Positions 1-9,155 of a DNA stretch of 38,495 bases are shown one piece after another. The stretch is from positions 1-38,495 of the forward strand of contig KV424138.1 of the NCBI GenBank assembly GCA_001632435.1. The letters run 5' to 3'. The stretch comes from Calocera cornea HHB12733 (taxonomy: Eukaryota > Basidiomycota > Dacrymycetes > Dacrymycetales > Dacrymycetaceae). A program made the position numbers and the translations under genes. Numbering within the stretch: position 1 is the stretch's first letter; each line of letters begins with the position of its first letter. Under the pieces are notes generated by a model. The model ran no database searches. It was not told the DNA's origin and worked only from the letters and a program-made list of their open reading frames with translations.

Positions 1-1394
1 GGGGGGGCAACGAGAAACGACGGTTTGGAACTGGCTATTCCTTGTGTCTACTGTGCTCCATACTTTACTCTACTCGGTCCATCGTGTGTATAGTCTGCAT
101 AGTCTGCGCTCTGTATAATCTACCACAGGCCGCGCTCGTGGCCCCGGATCTCCGCAGACATCCTCTTGAGCTGTACGACGCTCCAGCCCTGCCTTGCAGT
201 TATATCGTCGACCCAGACGGTGCCAAGCGGCCAGACGGTCTTGATGAGGTTTCTGACCATGGTCGAGATTGGTTGCGCGTTGCTTGGTGGTGAACACCTT
301 GATTTCGGAGCTTGGATGGACTCATAGACTTGGACACCTTCACTCTGGTGGCTTGCTCCCTCCACGCGATGCAAGTTGGGATGGACGTCAGCCACGGCAC
401 CGAACCGTAGGACACGTACAATGTAGCGATATGCCTTCGAAGGGCGCGAGGTTCTGGGAGCTGATCGGCCAACGTCCCACTCAAAGCCCGTATTGTATGT
501 GGGAGCTGTACGACAGAGCTGCACCGGCGCATCCTACTCATCGGGTCAGCTAAGCCGTCATTAGCTTTTTGTTGCACAACCCGGCGTACCACCAATACCG
601 GCACCGGCGCAAAAGGCTGCCCCTCCACATGCGACTTTGACATATTCTCCGTCTCCCTCAGCACGCAACGCAGCTGCTTCGTGCATCGCTTCAGGATGAA
701 GCGCAAAACCACCTCGTTCGAGCAAAACCAGGCAACCGTCCTACCGGCCATATGGAGGAGAGTACCAGCCGGACAACTCCCCACCTTCCGTATGCTCCCC
801 ATCGTCCCCAGCGCCGAATCGCCGACCACAACGAGGCTCTACTCCCCTCCCCCCCCTCCCCCTCGTCTTCAAACTGCCCCGCCAGGAAGCGCGCTTGTAC
901 CCGCTCCCTCTCACTTCTCTCCGCAGGTGCTGTTCCATTTCCCGCCGTGCTCTCCGACCCCTTCCCGAGCAGCGCTAAGCACGCCCGGCCGCGCCCACCT
1001 CCCCATGCCCCACCTTGCCTTCGAGCCTCACCGTCCCCGCCTCCGTCTCGTGCAAGAACTTCCGATGCAGCACGCGGACCACCCCACCGACCGCTCTCTG
1101 CCCCGCCTCGGTCCACTCCACCACTGCGTATACGCTCCCTCCCGGCCGGTAGCCCTCCGCATGAGCACTTGCAGCTGCTCGCGGGCGGCTTCGTCCCGTA
1201 AGAAGCAAGCCGTGGCCGAACGCGCCTGGGACAGCGCCGGCAGCAAAGAGTAACCGCCCAACCCTTCCTCTGCCTGACAGCGCCAACCCCATTCCAGTCA
1301 CTGGGTTCCTGCCGTCCTCCCGCTCCCCTTCCCCCAGCCTCATTGAGTCCTACCAGCTCCAGCTCCAGCTCCTGATCCTGCCTCCCGTAGCCCC
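1..1394. other. GC-rich stretch without a recognisable gene
   Basis: Several overlapping open frames exist on both strands, but none shows a recognisable domain, a consistent splice pattern or a homolog elsewhere in the window. The long frames at about 690-1410 are explained by high GC content and low stop frequency. Some minus-strand stretches look protein-like, such as the frame ending near 120, but the likely reading jumps between frames. The region is therefore probably decayed coding DNA, perhaps continuous with the pseudogene at 1395-2100. The first seven bases are a G-run, possibly a contig or assembly edge. Confidence 0.5.
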
Positions 1395-2100
1395 CCTTTC
1401 CGCCCTGCTGCACCCACCCGGGCGACTACCACACCGCGCTCTGGCCCTCCCGCTCCCGGACAGCCTCGAACACCTCGATCGCCGTGACCGTTCAGCCCAT
1501 GCTGCTGCCCTGGGGGACGATGCGCGCGTCGGCATTGAGGAGCGCATCGACCTCGGCGGTAGAGACTTGCGTGCTGCATCGCGCGCGGGAGGGCGAGGTG
1601 CATTCTTGGATGGTCGAGGGGTGCTCGGCGTCGGAGTTCCCCAACCGGGCGAACTGAGCAAGGGTGACGGAGGAACAGCGCGTCGCCGTTCAGCTTCAGC
1701 GCTTGAATCTCTTTTGAGCAGGGCCTTGGAAGTCCACAGGTCAGTCACCGTATCGCATTTGGAAGAGAGAGCGGGACGCACAGGCTCGACGTTCGTACAT
1801 GCCCATTGCCTCAGGGCGGACATAGCTCCCAGCCCAAGTACGGTCTCAACCCCCCGCGTTCCCCGGCTTCTGGATATTGTCTGCTGAACGCGACCTGCCG
1901 GGCCGCCCGTCCCAATATCGCCAGCGAGTACATCGGCGTTTTGGGGGCCGATGTGCCGCGACAGCGCGGTCATGAACGCGTAGGAGACCCGCCGCCGGAT
2001 GTCGGAGTCGGCCCTGCACTTTGGGTCGGAGGCCGGACCGCTCTTCCCACCGAAGTCTATCCGAGCCCTGGGCTTGATGATGAACAGGTTTCCGGAAGAC
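1395..2100 (-). pseudogene. NADP-dependent glutamate dehydrogenase relic, frameshifted
   Basis: Read on the minus strand from about 2100, a frame runs through [20 protein letters not shown], a run ending in [10 protein letters not shown], and [11 protein letters not shown]. These correspond to the GGGKGGSDFDPKGKSDxEIR, FMxELxRHIG and DVPAGDIGVG landmarks of fungal hexameric NADP-GDH, which aminates 2-oxoglutarate in ammonium assimilation. Near 1745 a stretch resembles the segment ending in SDSKGAL. In another frame, about 1455-1545, [18 protein letters not shown] followed by [12 protein letters not shown] matches the C-terminal AxARIVAEGSNMG...AIDxFEA block. An SPGW-QQGG remnant follows where APGKAANAGG is expected. 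The pieces lie in the correct order but in at least two or three frames with stops. I infer a dead copy, with the functional gene elsewhere. The family call rests on remembered conserved blocks, not an alignment run. Confidence 0.72.
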
Positions 2101-2313
2101 TAGTGCATCGGCCCGACCAGCGACAACAGTAAACAGCAGCCCATGAGGTGAGATGACATGCCGTCATATGATCCCAAGCAATGACCCGGCTTCCTCCGGC
2201 CGTCGACGCGTCCGCGTCGCGTACCGTCGCACTCTGCCCTGCTCACATCATCCAAACCAGTCAAAAAGCCTAATCAGGTCCTGGCACCTATCTCATCTTC
2301 TCAAAGCTATAAG

Positions 2314-3929
2314 ATGCCGGCCATCAGGACGAGCAAGATGAAGAGAGGCAAAACCAGTACCGAGAGGAAGCCAAAGACGCAGCCAAAAGAACAATCATCA
2401 GCCTCCGAATCGGAGCCCACGGCGAAAAGCACCTCAGAGCCGGCAACACCGACACAAAACCTGCAGCCGAAAGAGGACAGTGCAGTAATTGCTACGTTCT
2501 TCACGCCCAAGGATCCTTGGGATGCCGGAACAGGATACACTGCCGTGACCGAGAACACGAAGATCTGCGTCCGTACCTTATACTCGGGCCGGTGTGTCCT
2601 GAGTGGGGATTGGGGGCCCGAGATATGCCATGTCTTAGAGAAACGTACATGGAACGACAATGCCATGGTAAGCACGCTTCGTGACATCTTCAAGGCCTGA
2701 TAACTAACGAGTACTAGGTGGCGCTCTATCAACACACTTTTCAAGCCTCATTCCCCCACTATTCCTCATGGAATCTGGTCCCCTGTGAGTCTGAACGTTT
2801 GCACCAGGCCCGGTGCACAACTCACAACCCTATCCAGTAGGATCCTCTCTACACAAACTGTACGACAAGTCAATGGCCTTGGCTTTTGTTCCCGTCAAGA
2901 AAGAGTGTCTGCGCATTGACGCGCTGTTGGAAGAACGGAGGCGGTATACCTTTTTCGAGGTGAGCACACTGGCACTTTTTTGACGGTAACGCGCCTGACA
3001 TTAGTGTTTGGTAGATATTCGATTCGCAAGAAAGCCTCGAAGGCTGTGCACGCTACAAGGTGATCCCTTTGCCGACAATGAAGAATGTCGTCTACCGGCG
3101 GAAGGGGGCAGAGCGGGTTGACGTCTATCTTCCTGGGAAAGTTGGTCATCCCGGGAACGAGAAGATTCAACTTCTCCGGCAATCCGACGGGAAGCTTTTT
3201 CCCAAGGTACCGATGGCTATTCACCCCCTGGCGGCCTGTTTGAACGCGTACTTCAAGTTAGGCTTCTATGAAGACAGTGGAGGGTTCCCCGAGGAACATA
3301 GAGCTCTGTTTACTTGGCTGAGGCGTCTTCTTAAGACGAAATGCCCATCCCATCTCCGGCCCACCACAGAAGCCTCCCCCTGGCCGGCACCTGTCGCGTC
3401 CTCGGGCTCTGTCTCACAACGGGCGCCGACCGCCCCGGCCGGCCGCGTGCACCCATTTGAGGAGCAACCCAGCCCCACGACGAGTCGGCCTGTACGCCAG
3501 CGCACCACCGCCGCCGACCCTCAGACGGCACGCGGCGCCCAGGGCAGTACTGCCCTTCAACCAATCCGTTCCAAGCGGACACATCGCCCAGCACATCCGG
3601 TTCCGTTTGTGGGCACGACACCCATGCCGCGCGGCAATGTCGAAAACTCCGACGTTCCACGTGCCCCACTTCAACATGCCACAGAGAGTGTGTTGAACTG
3701 GCGCCAGCACGTAGTGCCAGGATCGGGAGAAGGTTCTGCGCACGAACCGGCTATGTGCACCTCTGATGAGACCGACGACATCTTCGCCAAGGCAGCTCTG
3801 GTGTTCCACCAGAACTATGCAGACCGCTCCGATGAGTCTGGAGATGAGGTGGAGGATGTGTATGATGATGATGGTGCTGCATGCAGCGTGGCATTTGCCC
3901 CGCTGCCCCCTCTTCGTCCTTGCCTCTGA
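2314..3929 (+). CDS. HNH nuclease-domain protein (HNH_2 type), 485 aa
   Basis: Four exons splice cleanly: 2314-2667, 2718-2784, 2838-2959 and 3015-3929 (introns of 50, 53 and 55 nt; the first has a TAACTAAC branch-like site just before its acceptor). The product is 485 aa. After a Lys/Ser-rich, probably disordered N-terminus (residues 1-60) comes GRCVLSGDWGPEICHVLEK (Cys94, Cys105, His106). Across two introns follows SSLHKLYD (His146, Asp150) and then AFVPVKKE. This is the usual layout of fungal HNH_2 proteins: CxxTG...xxxH...N/LxxxLHxxFD...VPV. The C-terminal half (residues about 220-485) is Pro/Ser/Thr-rich and ends in an acidic stretch. This large family in mushrooms has no settled role. 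Nuclease activity is inferred from the motif only, and the Cys next to His106 is a variation to check. No frame breaks are seen, so it is probably intact. Confidence 0.78.
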
Positions 3930-4073
3930 TGAGTGTCACGTTTCAGTCCAGTCTGTCGGTCGTATAAATTGTGTCCTTCACTGTTTCCAACCATATCGTA
4001 CACAAATTACATACTTGCACAATGCATTCTTGAGTTGCGCGCATCTCTGTGTCACGTTTAGCTCCGGCGGACA

Positions 4074-5329
4074 GTGCTCGTATATCTTGATTCTGGGCGT
4101 GACATCCTATTGGTGCTCGACAGTCTCAAGACAGCAATACAATCGGTCGATGGTCCATGTGTCGAAGAGCTGGCGCTGGCCAAGCCCGTCGAGTTGTCCC
4201 GGCTTTCCCTCATCATCCCCATGAGAGGCATCTCACCTGCTTCTGACGTGGATTGGGACGACATCGATTTCCTAGAGAAACTATCATTGGAGGCTTTCCG
4301 GAAAATTTGGGATCGTATATCCCGGAAGACTGATCCAAACCTTGATACGCTCTTAACAAGACTGGACGGCCTTCTCCTAGCAATCCGCTTCATGGCGCAT
4401 CAAGGCAAACTTCTCAATACCACGGCGTTGCTTTCAGCCTACGATAGAGAAGCGACAAGCCTGATGTCTATTGGAAGCGGCAGAAGATCGCAAAGCCTCG
4501 AGGTTCCGATCGAGCTGTCTCTCCAATCAGCGCCAATAACGCAAGGTCCGCATAGTCTGGCTGTTCTACCTGCTATCTCTCCTTCCCGATGGCGCTACGA
4601 TCAAATCGCTGCCAGAAATACTGCCGTCTATGAGCAAGACGGTCACGGCAACGGCGTTAGTCCTGCTCCGGATTGCCCTCACCCATGAGGAGATGGACCG
4701 GATCTGTATATCCCCTCTTATCCGAGGCTTTATGCTGGCTCAACATCCACCCAATGGTCGTTAACTCAACGAGATGCGAACCTACTTTATGAGATTATCC
4801 CAGAGATCTTACGATATCGCGATGGATGTGTCGAAGCAAGCTGTAGAAGCGTTGTCGACAGAATCCGGAATATGAACTTCATTATTGGAGAACGCCGCCC
4901 GATTCAGACTATATCGACACCCTTTTGCGGGCGACCAATCAGGCCGCAGAGTTCTCATATCTGGAAAATTGTGGAGACTGTATCCCGCTACTGAGAGCAG
5001 CTAACAGCCAAATAACAACAATGGGCCTCCGTTCGAGCGCAGCCCAGGGCATGCTCAGGATGGGCCGTGCGTTCCTCTTGCAAGATCGGCCGACCGAAAC
5101 TGTGCCTGTACTCGTGCAAGCAAAGACGGCTTTCGACGCGATCAATGATCAACACGGCGCAGCACGGTGTGCAAAGAGCCTCGGAAGTGCTTTGGCCAGG
5201 CATGGAAAGTATGAGGAAGCGGTTAGAGTGCTCCATGAAGGCAGGGCTGTTTTCGTAGAGCTCGATGATCGGCGCGGCGCGGCGCGCAGCGCGCAGACGC
5301 TCAGCAGCGTCTTGCGCATGAGAGATTGA
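4074..5329 (+). pseudogene. STAND NTPase/TPR (NLR-like) gene, truncated and frameshifted
   Basis: The first open stretch (4074-4688) has ILLVLDSLKTAI (Walker-B-like LVLD), then LSLIIPMRG and DGLLLAIRFMA. These match the nucleotide-binding half of basidiomycete NACHT/NB-ARC-like ATPases with the pattern LVLDNxET...LIITMRG...LPLAI. Reading then continues in other frames: ALVLLRIALTHEEMDRI at about 4650-4700, a winged-helix-like stretch, and from about 4915 DSDYIDTLLRATNQAAEFSY. The last part (4925-5329) carries TPR-like repeats with GAARCAKSLGSALARHGKYE and RGAARSAQTLSSVLRMRD. The P-loop and everything N-terminal are missing and there are at least two frameshifts, so I call it a relic. Such proteins are candidate fungal incompatibility or immune receptors and turn over fast. 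Its 3' end lies 110 bp from a MITE-like element. Confidence 0.72.
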
Positions 5330-5440
5330 CACAAACGGAACATTGAGTACGTATAAGAAAATGAGAATAGATGTCCCCTTATGAGAATCAAATTGGTTGC
5401 ATTTCATGACTTTGGAGATCTGCGGGTTATTATCGGTTAT

Positions 5441-5475
5441 TGGATGACTTGCCGTAGACCTAGATCGTAGATTTT
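5441..5475 (+). repeat. Left terminal inverted repeat of MITE-like element
   Basis: It matches the reverse complement of 5878-5912 at 34 of 35 positions. The single difference (G against C) is at the 27th base. The shared core begins TGGATGACTTGCCGTAGACC. Confidence 0.85.
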
Positions 5476-5877
5476 TCGACACAGATCCTAAACGGAAGCA
5501 GTTTTTGGAGGCAAAACCACAGATCACAGATGCTAACGCAGACCGTAGGATGCACGCACACACCCCTCCTAGATCCTAGATTTGTCACGTGCCTGACACA
5601 GATCACGCAATGTGCAAATTAGGGGTCCTCCAGAGGCTGTGCCATTGTTTACCCAAGGAAGCAAATTGCAGGGCATTTGTATGCCCAGGCAGGCGCTCCA
5701 TGTGAAGATGTGCTTCCGTGAGGGTCTAGGAGAGCAGAAAAGATCTAGGAGAGGGGGGGGGACCCCTCTCCTAGATTCGACATCTAGGACGGACGATAAG
5801 CAGTCTAGGAGTGCTCCGGAGTTTGAATTTTGACAGCGGCACCTCGGCAGACCCTGTGTGGCGCATCTAGGACACTC

Positions 5878-5912
5878 AAAATCTAGGATCTAGGTCTACG
5901 GCAAGTCATCCA
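5878..5912 (-). repeat. Right terminal inverted repeat of MITE-like element
   Basis: This is the inverted partner of 5441-5475, with one mismatch over 35 bases. It ends GGCAAGTCATCCA on the plus strand. Confidence 0.85.
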
Positions 5913-6854
5913 CTGCGAAACCGCGAATTGCACGCCCCTCATTTGGTCGGCATCGGGTGCTACCGGGTGCTACCCGAGGCGTTTTATCAACTTGGCTCCG
6001 CTTGAAACTTCGTGCAAGCTTTCAGAAACTCTCTTTCGCTGTCGACTAGTCCATACCAACCGAGGTTCTGGGCATCACGTTCTCGAAGGCGTCGACCTGC
6101 TTACGGACTGGTCCGAACAAAATTGCTTGAACCGTCACGAAAAGGCTGCATGTGTCCACAAAGTACGGACCTTCCACGATTCCAGGTTGCGACTATGCTG
6201 GCGCTTTGCTTCGATACGAGAGAGAAGACCGCATGGGTTCTCTCAAGTCTCTAACAACGCTTTTTGTGCTTGCAGGTGATCAACCGATCCGCTCCTGTCA
6301 GGTCAGAACTGTATTTCCAGGAATCATCGCGTGGGGTAGATTGCTTCCTTCACGCCCGCGCATTTCAAATTCAGCTGATCCGTCCTGGTCTTGGCAACAT
6401 TCGATGAGACAGCAACACAGTTTCTCTTGTCGGGCTCTCTTCTAAACCCCGCGAAAATGAGGAGCTCCGCCTTCAGGGCTCTATCGAGTTGGGAATCGGA
6501 CATTCTGTTCCAATACCCGCCCTTATCTCAAGGTTCGACGAGCGATCAGCTGTTTAGACTTCCCGAATACCCGAGCCCTTCACGTGTCTATGCGCGTTTG
6601 GTAAGACTCCGAAGAAGCCAAACCACACTGCTTCGGTCATTGATTGGGACTCAATTGATTAACATCTCCTGCTTCATGGGCTTATTCACAGAGCGGACCG
6701 CGGACCGATGCCGCGCGGTGGTCCTTCTCTTCCCCGCAAGACTTCCCCACACGCTTGGTTCTGCCCCGCATCCCCTTGGCTCCTTGCGACCTGTTCCTGG
6801 ACGCTTCAGAAGGACCTCTCCGTTGCGTCTTGTCTCTATCGCTCCATCGCTGCC
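5913..6854. other. Intergenic DNA upstream of the MFS transporter
   Basis: Several 70-150-codon frames overlap here, but none has a domain, a paralog in the window or a supporting splice pattern. The last few hundred bases are presumably the promoter and 5' leader of the transporter starting at 6855. No TATA box stands out. Confidence 0.5.
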
Positions 6855-8847
6855 ATGACCGAGCCTCAGTCACCGATTCACTCTGTGACAGACGAGAAAG
6901 GAGATGTCTTGCATCGCGAAAACATGCATGCCCATCTCGACGGCGAGGTCCTCAAGCATGCTGATTTGGCTGCGAAAATCCTGGGTGATAAGCAGATCAT
7001 CGTCACGCCCGAAGATGTGAGCTGCGCTGTTTGTAGAGATAAGACTACACTGACTTTCGTACAGAACAAGCGCATTCTGCGAAAGACGGACCAAATCATC
7101 CTGGTCATCCTTGTCTGGGTGTACTTTCTCCAGATTCTGGATAAATCGGTTCTCGGCTACAGTGCTGTCTTTGGTTTACAGACGGACACTGTAAGTACAC
7201 TCTATTTCTTCCAATTCTCTACCTTACAAGGCGATATCAGCATCTGGTCGGGACGCAATATTCGCTTGTCGGCTCAGTTGGATACTTCGGGCAAATTGGC
7301 ATTTTACCCTTCCTCACGTACATCATGGTTCGCGTTCGCCCGCGAGAATTGATGCCACTCTTGGTATTTTGCTGGGGTGCCAGCTTGACTGGTATGGCTG
7401 GTGCTCATGACTACGGCGGACTCCTTGCGACGAGATTCTTGCTTGGGTTGTTCGAGGCAGGATGCTTGCCACTGTTTCAGCTCATCATCATGAGCTGGTA
7501 CCGCCGGGCAGAGCAGCCCTTGCGCATCGCCGCTTACTACGGTACAAATGGTGCCTCGTATGTTGATTGAATACTTTTTGCCTATGTCAATCTGATCTGG
7601 ACGTCGCAGGACAATCATTGGCTCCGCTCTCGCATTCGGTCTGGGGCACATAAAGAGCCCTGTGCTGCATTCTTATCAGATCATCTTCCTCTTCTTCGGT
7701 CTCCTTACAGTCATCAGTTCCTTCCCTATCCGATGGAAGCTAGACAACAGTATCGGAGAAGCGCGGTTCTTGTCAGAGGAAGACCGCCTCAAGGGCATAG
7801 AGCGCTTGCGTGCCAATCAGCAAGGTACCGGGACGACCGAATTCAAATGGCGCCAAGCGGTGGAGTGCCTGCTCGAGCCCAAGACGTACCTCTTCTTCGC
7901 AATGACATTCCTGCTCAATGTCGCCGCCGCTGTCACGAACACCTTTGGACCGCTCATCATCAGTGGGCTGGGTTACGACCCATATATCTCTTCGCTTCTC
8001 AACATGCCATTCGGTGCCGTTCAGCTTATCGTCATCTTCAGCTCAGTATGGGCGGCCTACAACCTGAAGAACAAGTCTTACATCCTGATGGGCATCTGTA
8101 TTCCCGTGATCGTGGGCACTGGCATGCTCTGTGCGTTGACATTTACCTGTATCCGGCGGTCGGACTGAGTTGTATTATAGATGGCCTCGGTCGTAGCTCG
8201 AACTTGAACGGTGCTCTCCTCTTCGCCTACTACCTTCTTGCGTTTACTTTCGGTGGCAATCCTCTGATCCTTGCCTGGATGGCGGCGAACACTGCGGGAC
8301 ATACCAAGAAATCCACCGTAATGATTTGCTGTAAGTCTCCTGTTGTCGCACAAATCACACTCAACGCTGAAGCTGACTGGACTGGCGTTCAGATCAGATT
8401 GCGTCCTCGGTCGGAAATGTCGTTGGACCACTCATGTTCAACAGTGCGGACAAACCATACTACAAGAACGGACTCAAGGGCACCATGGCGTGTTTCTGCG
8501 TGTTACTCGGAATTTACGTGTATGTTCAATTAGGGGTTTCTCCAAACACATTCTGACACCTCTCGCATACAGTCTTCAGGTTATCAACCTGATGTTCCTC
8601 AACAAGCGCAAGGAGGCACAGCGCGTTGCCAATGGAAAGCCGGCGAAGCTCCGCGACCTGAGCATGATGAAGCACTTCGAACAGGCGAATGATCAGACGC
8701 TTGCCGGCGCCGAAGCCGGCGCCCATGCGCACCTCGGCGACCAGGCGTTCTTGGATCTGACTGATCGTGAGTCTCTTTGTCGCCATTAGGCGGAACCACC
8801 TGACACACACGACAGAGCAAAACGACGAGTTTGTGTACGTCTTATGA
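6855..8847 (+). CDS. MFS transporter, allantoate permease (ACS) family, 542 aa
   Basis: Eight exons: 6855-7016, 7065-7190, 7241-7557, 7610-8130, 8181-8330, 8393-8519, 8573-8766 and 8816-8847. Introns are about 48-62 nt and every junction keeps frame, giving 542 aa. The first membrane segment region (RKTDQIILVILVWVYFLQIL then DKSVLGYSAVFGL) is the signature of the anion:cation symporter/Dal5-like family. Further landmarks are FLLGLFEAGCLPL with SWYRRAEQPLR, and the loop ...LSEEDRLKGIERLRANQQGT between the two six-helix halves. The start is chosen at MTEPQSP, giving an N-terminal cytosolic tail of about 60 aa. It is inferred to be a proton-coupled plasma-membrane importer of a small organic anion such as allantoate, ureidosuccinate, a vitamin or a peptide. 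The substrate cannot be told. The next gene is a tail-to-tail paralog, about 310 bp away and inverted. Confidence 0.92.
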
Positions 8848-9155
8848 GAAGCTCAGGTGTGTCCTGGTCAGAGGGACGAGCGTCCGATTGAACTTACAAA
8901 TGGTACGCCCCGTGATGGATCGGTTATGTGAATACGCCCGCTAGCCTTTTGTGCCCGCTGTACACTGACGAATTCCCATTGCCTTGCACCCCAAGGTTGT
9001 TAGTACAAGATATGACAGGGTACATAAGCATGCACTTCGATGGCGATCCCATGTGCGCGAACGATATGCGGCTGCGTTAGCGGACGTGATTGTGCCCCCT
9101 TCCGGCTCCGAGGCACTGCTTCCGCGAAAATTCCAACATTTTCCCGCTCCTCCTT
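8848..9155. other. Convergent intergenic region between two MFS paralogs
   Basis: This is 308 bp of 3' flanks of two inward-facing genes. No open gene, repeat or terminator hairpin was recognised. It is short enough that both polyadenylation regions must lie here or overlap. Confidence 0.6.

Larger units (their letters stand above)
5441..5912. mobile_element. MITE-like element with 35-bp terminal inverted repeats
   Basis: The 35 bases from 5441 (starting TGGATGACTTGCCGTAGACC) recur inverted at 5878-5912 with one mismatch. The 472-bp element has no coding capacity. Its interior and termini contain 11 CTAG tetramers, mostly inside TCTAGGA or its complement, where about two would be expected. 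That fits subterminal transposase-binding repeats of a non-autonomous DNA transposon. No convincing target-site duplication is visible: the flanks read ATCGGTTAT on the left and CTGCGAAAC on the right. The superfamily is therefore open. The extended right terminus reads CAGTGGATGAC outwards-in, weakly hAT-like. Confidence 0.75.

Noticed and set aside
691..1413. 240-codon minus-strand open frame as a real gene
   Set aside because: The translation is Gly/Arg/Ala-rich as expected from GC-rich text. Protein-like stretches lie in different frames, and no splice model or family fits.
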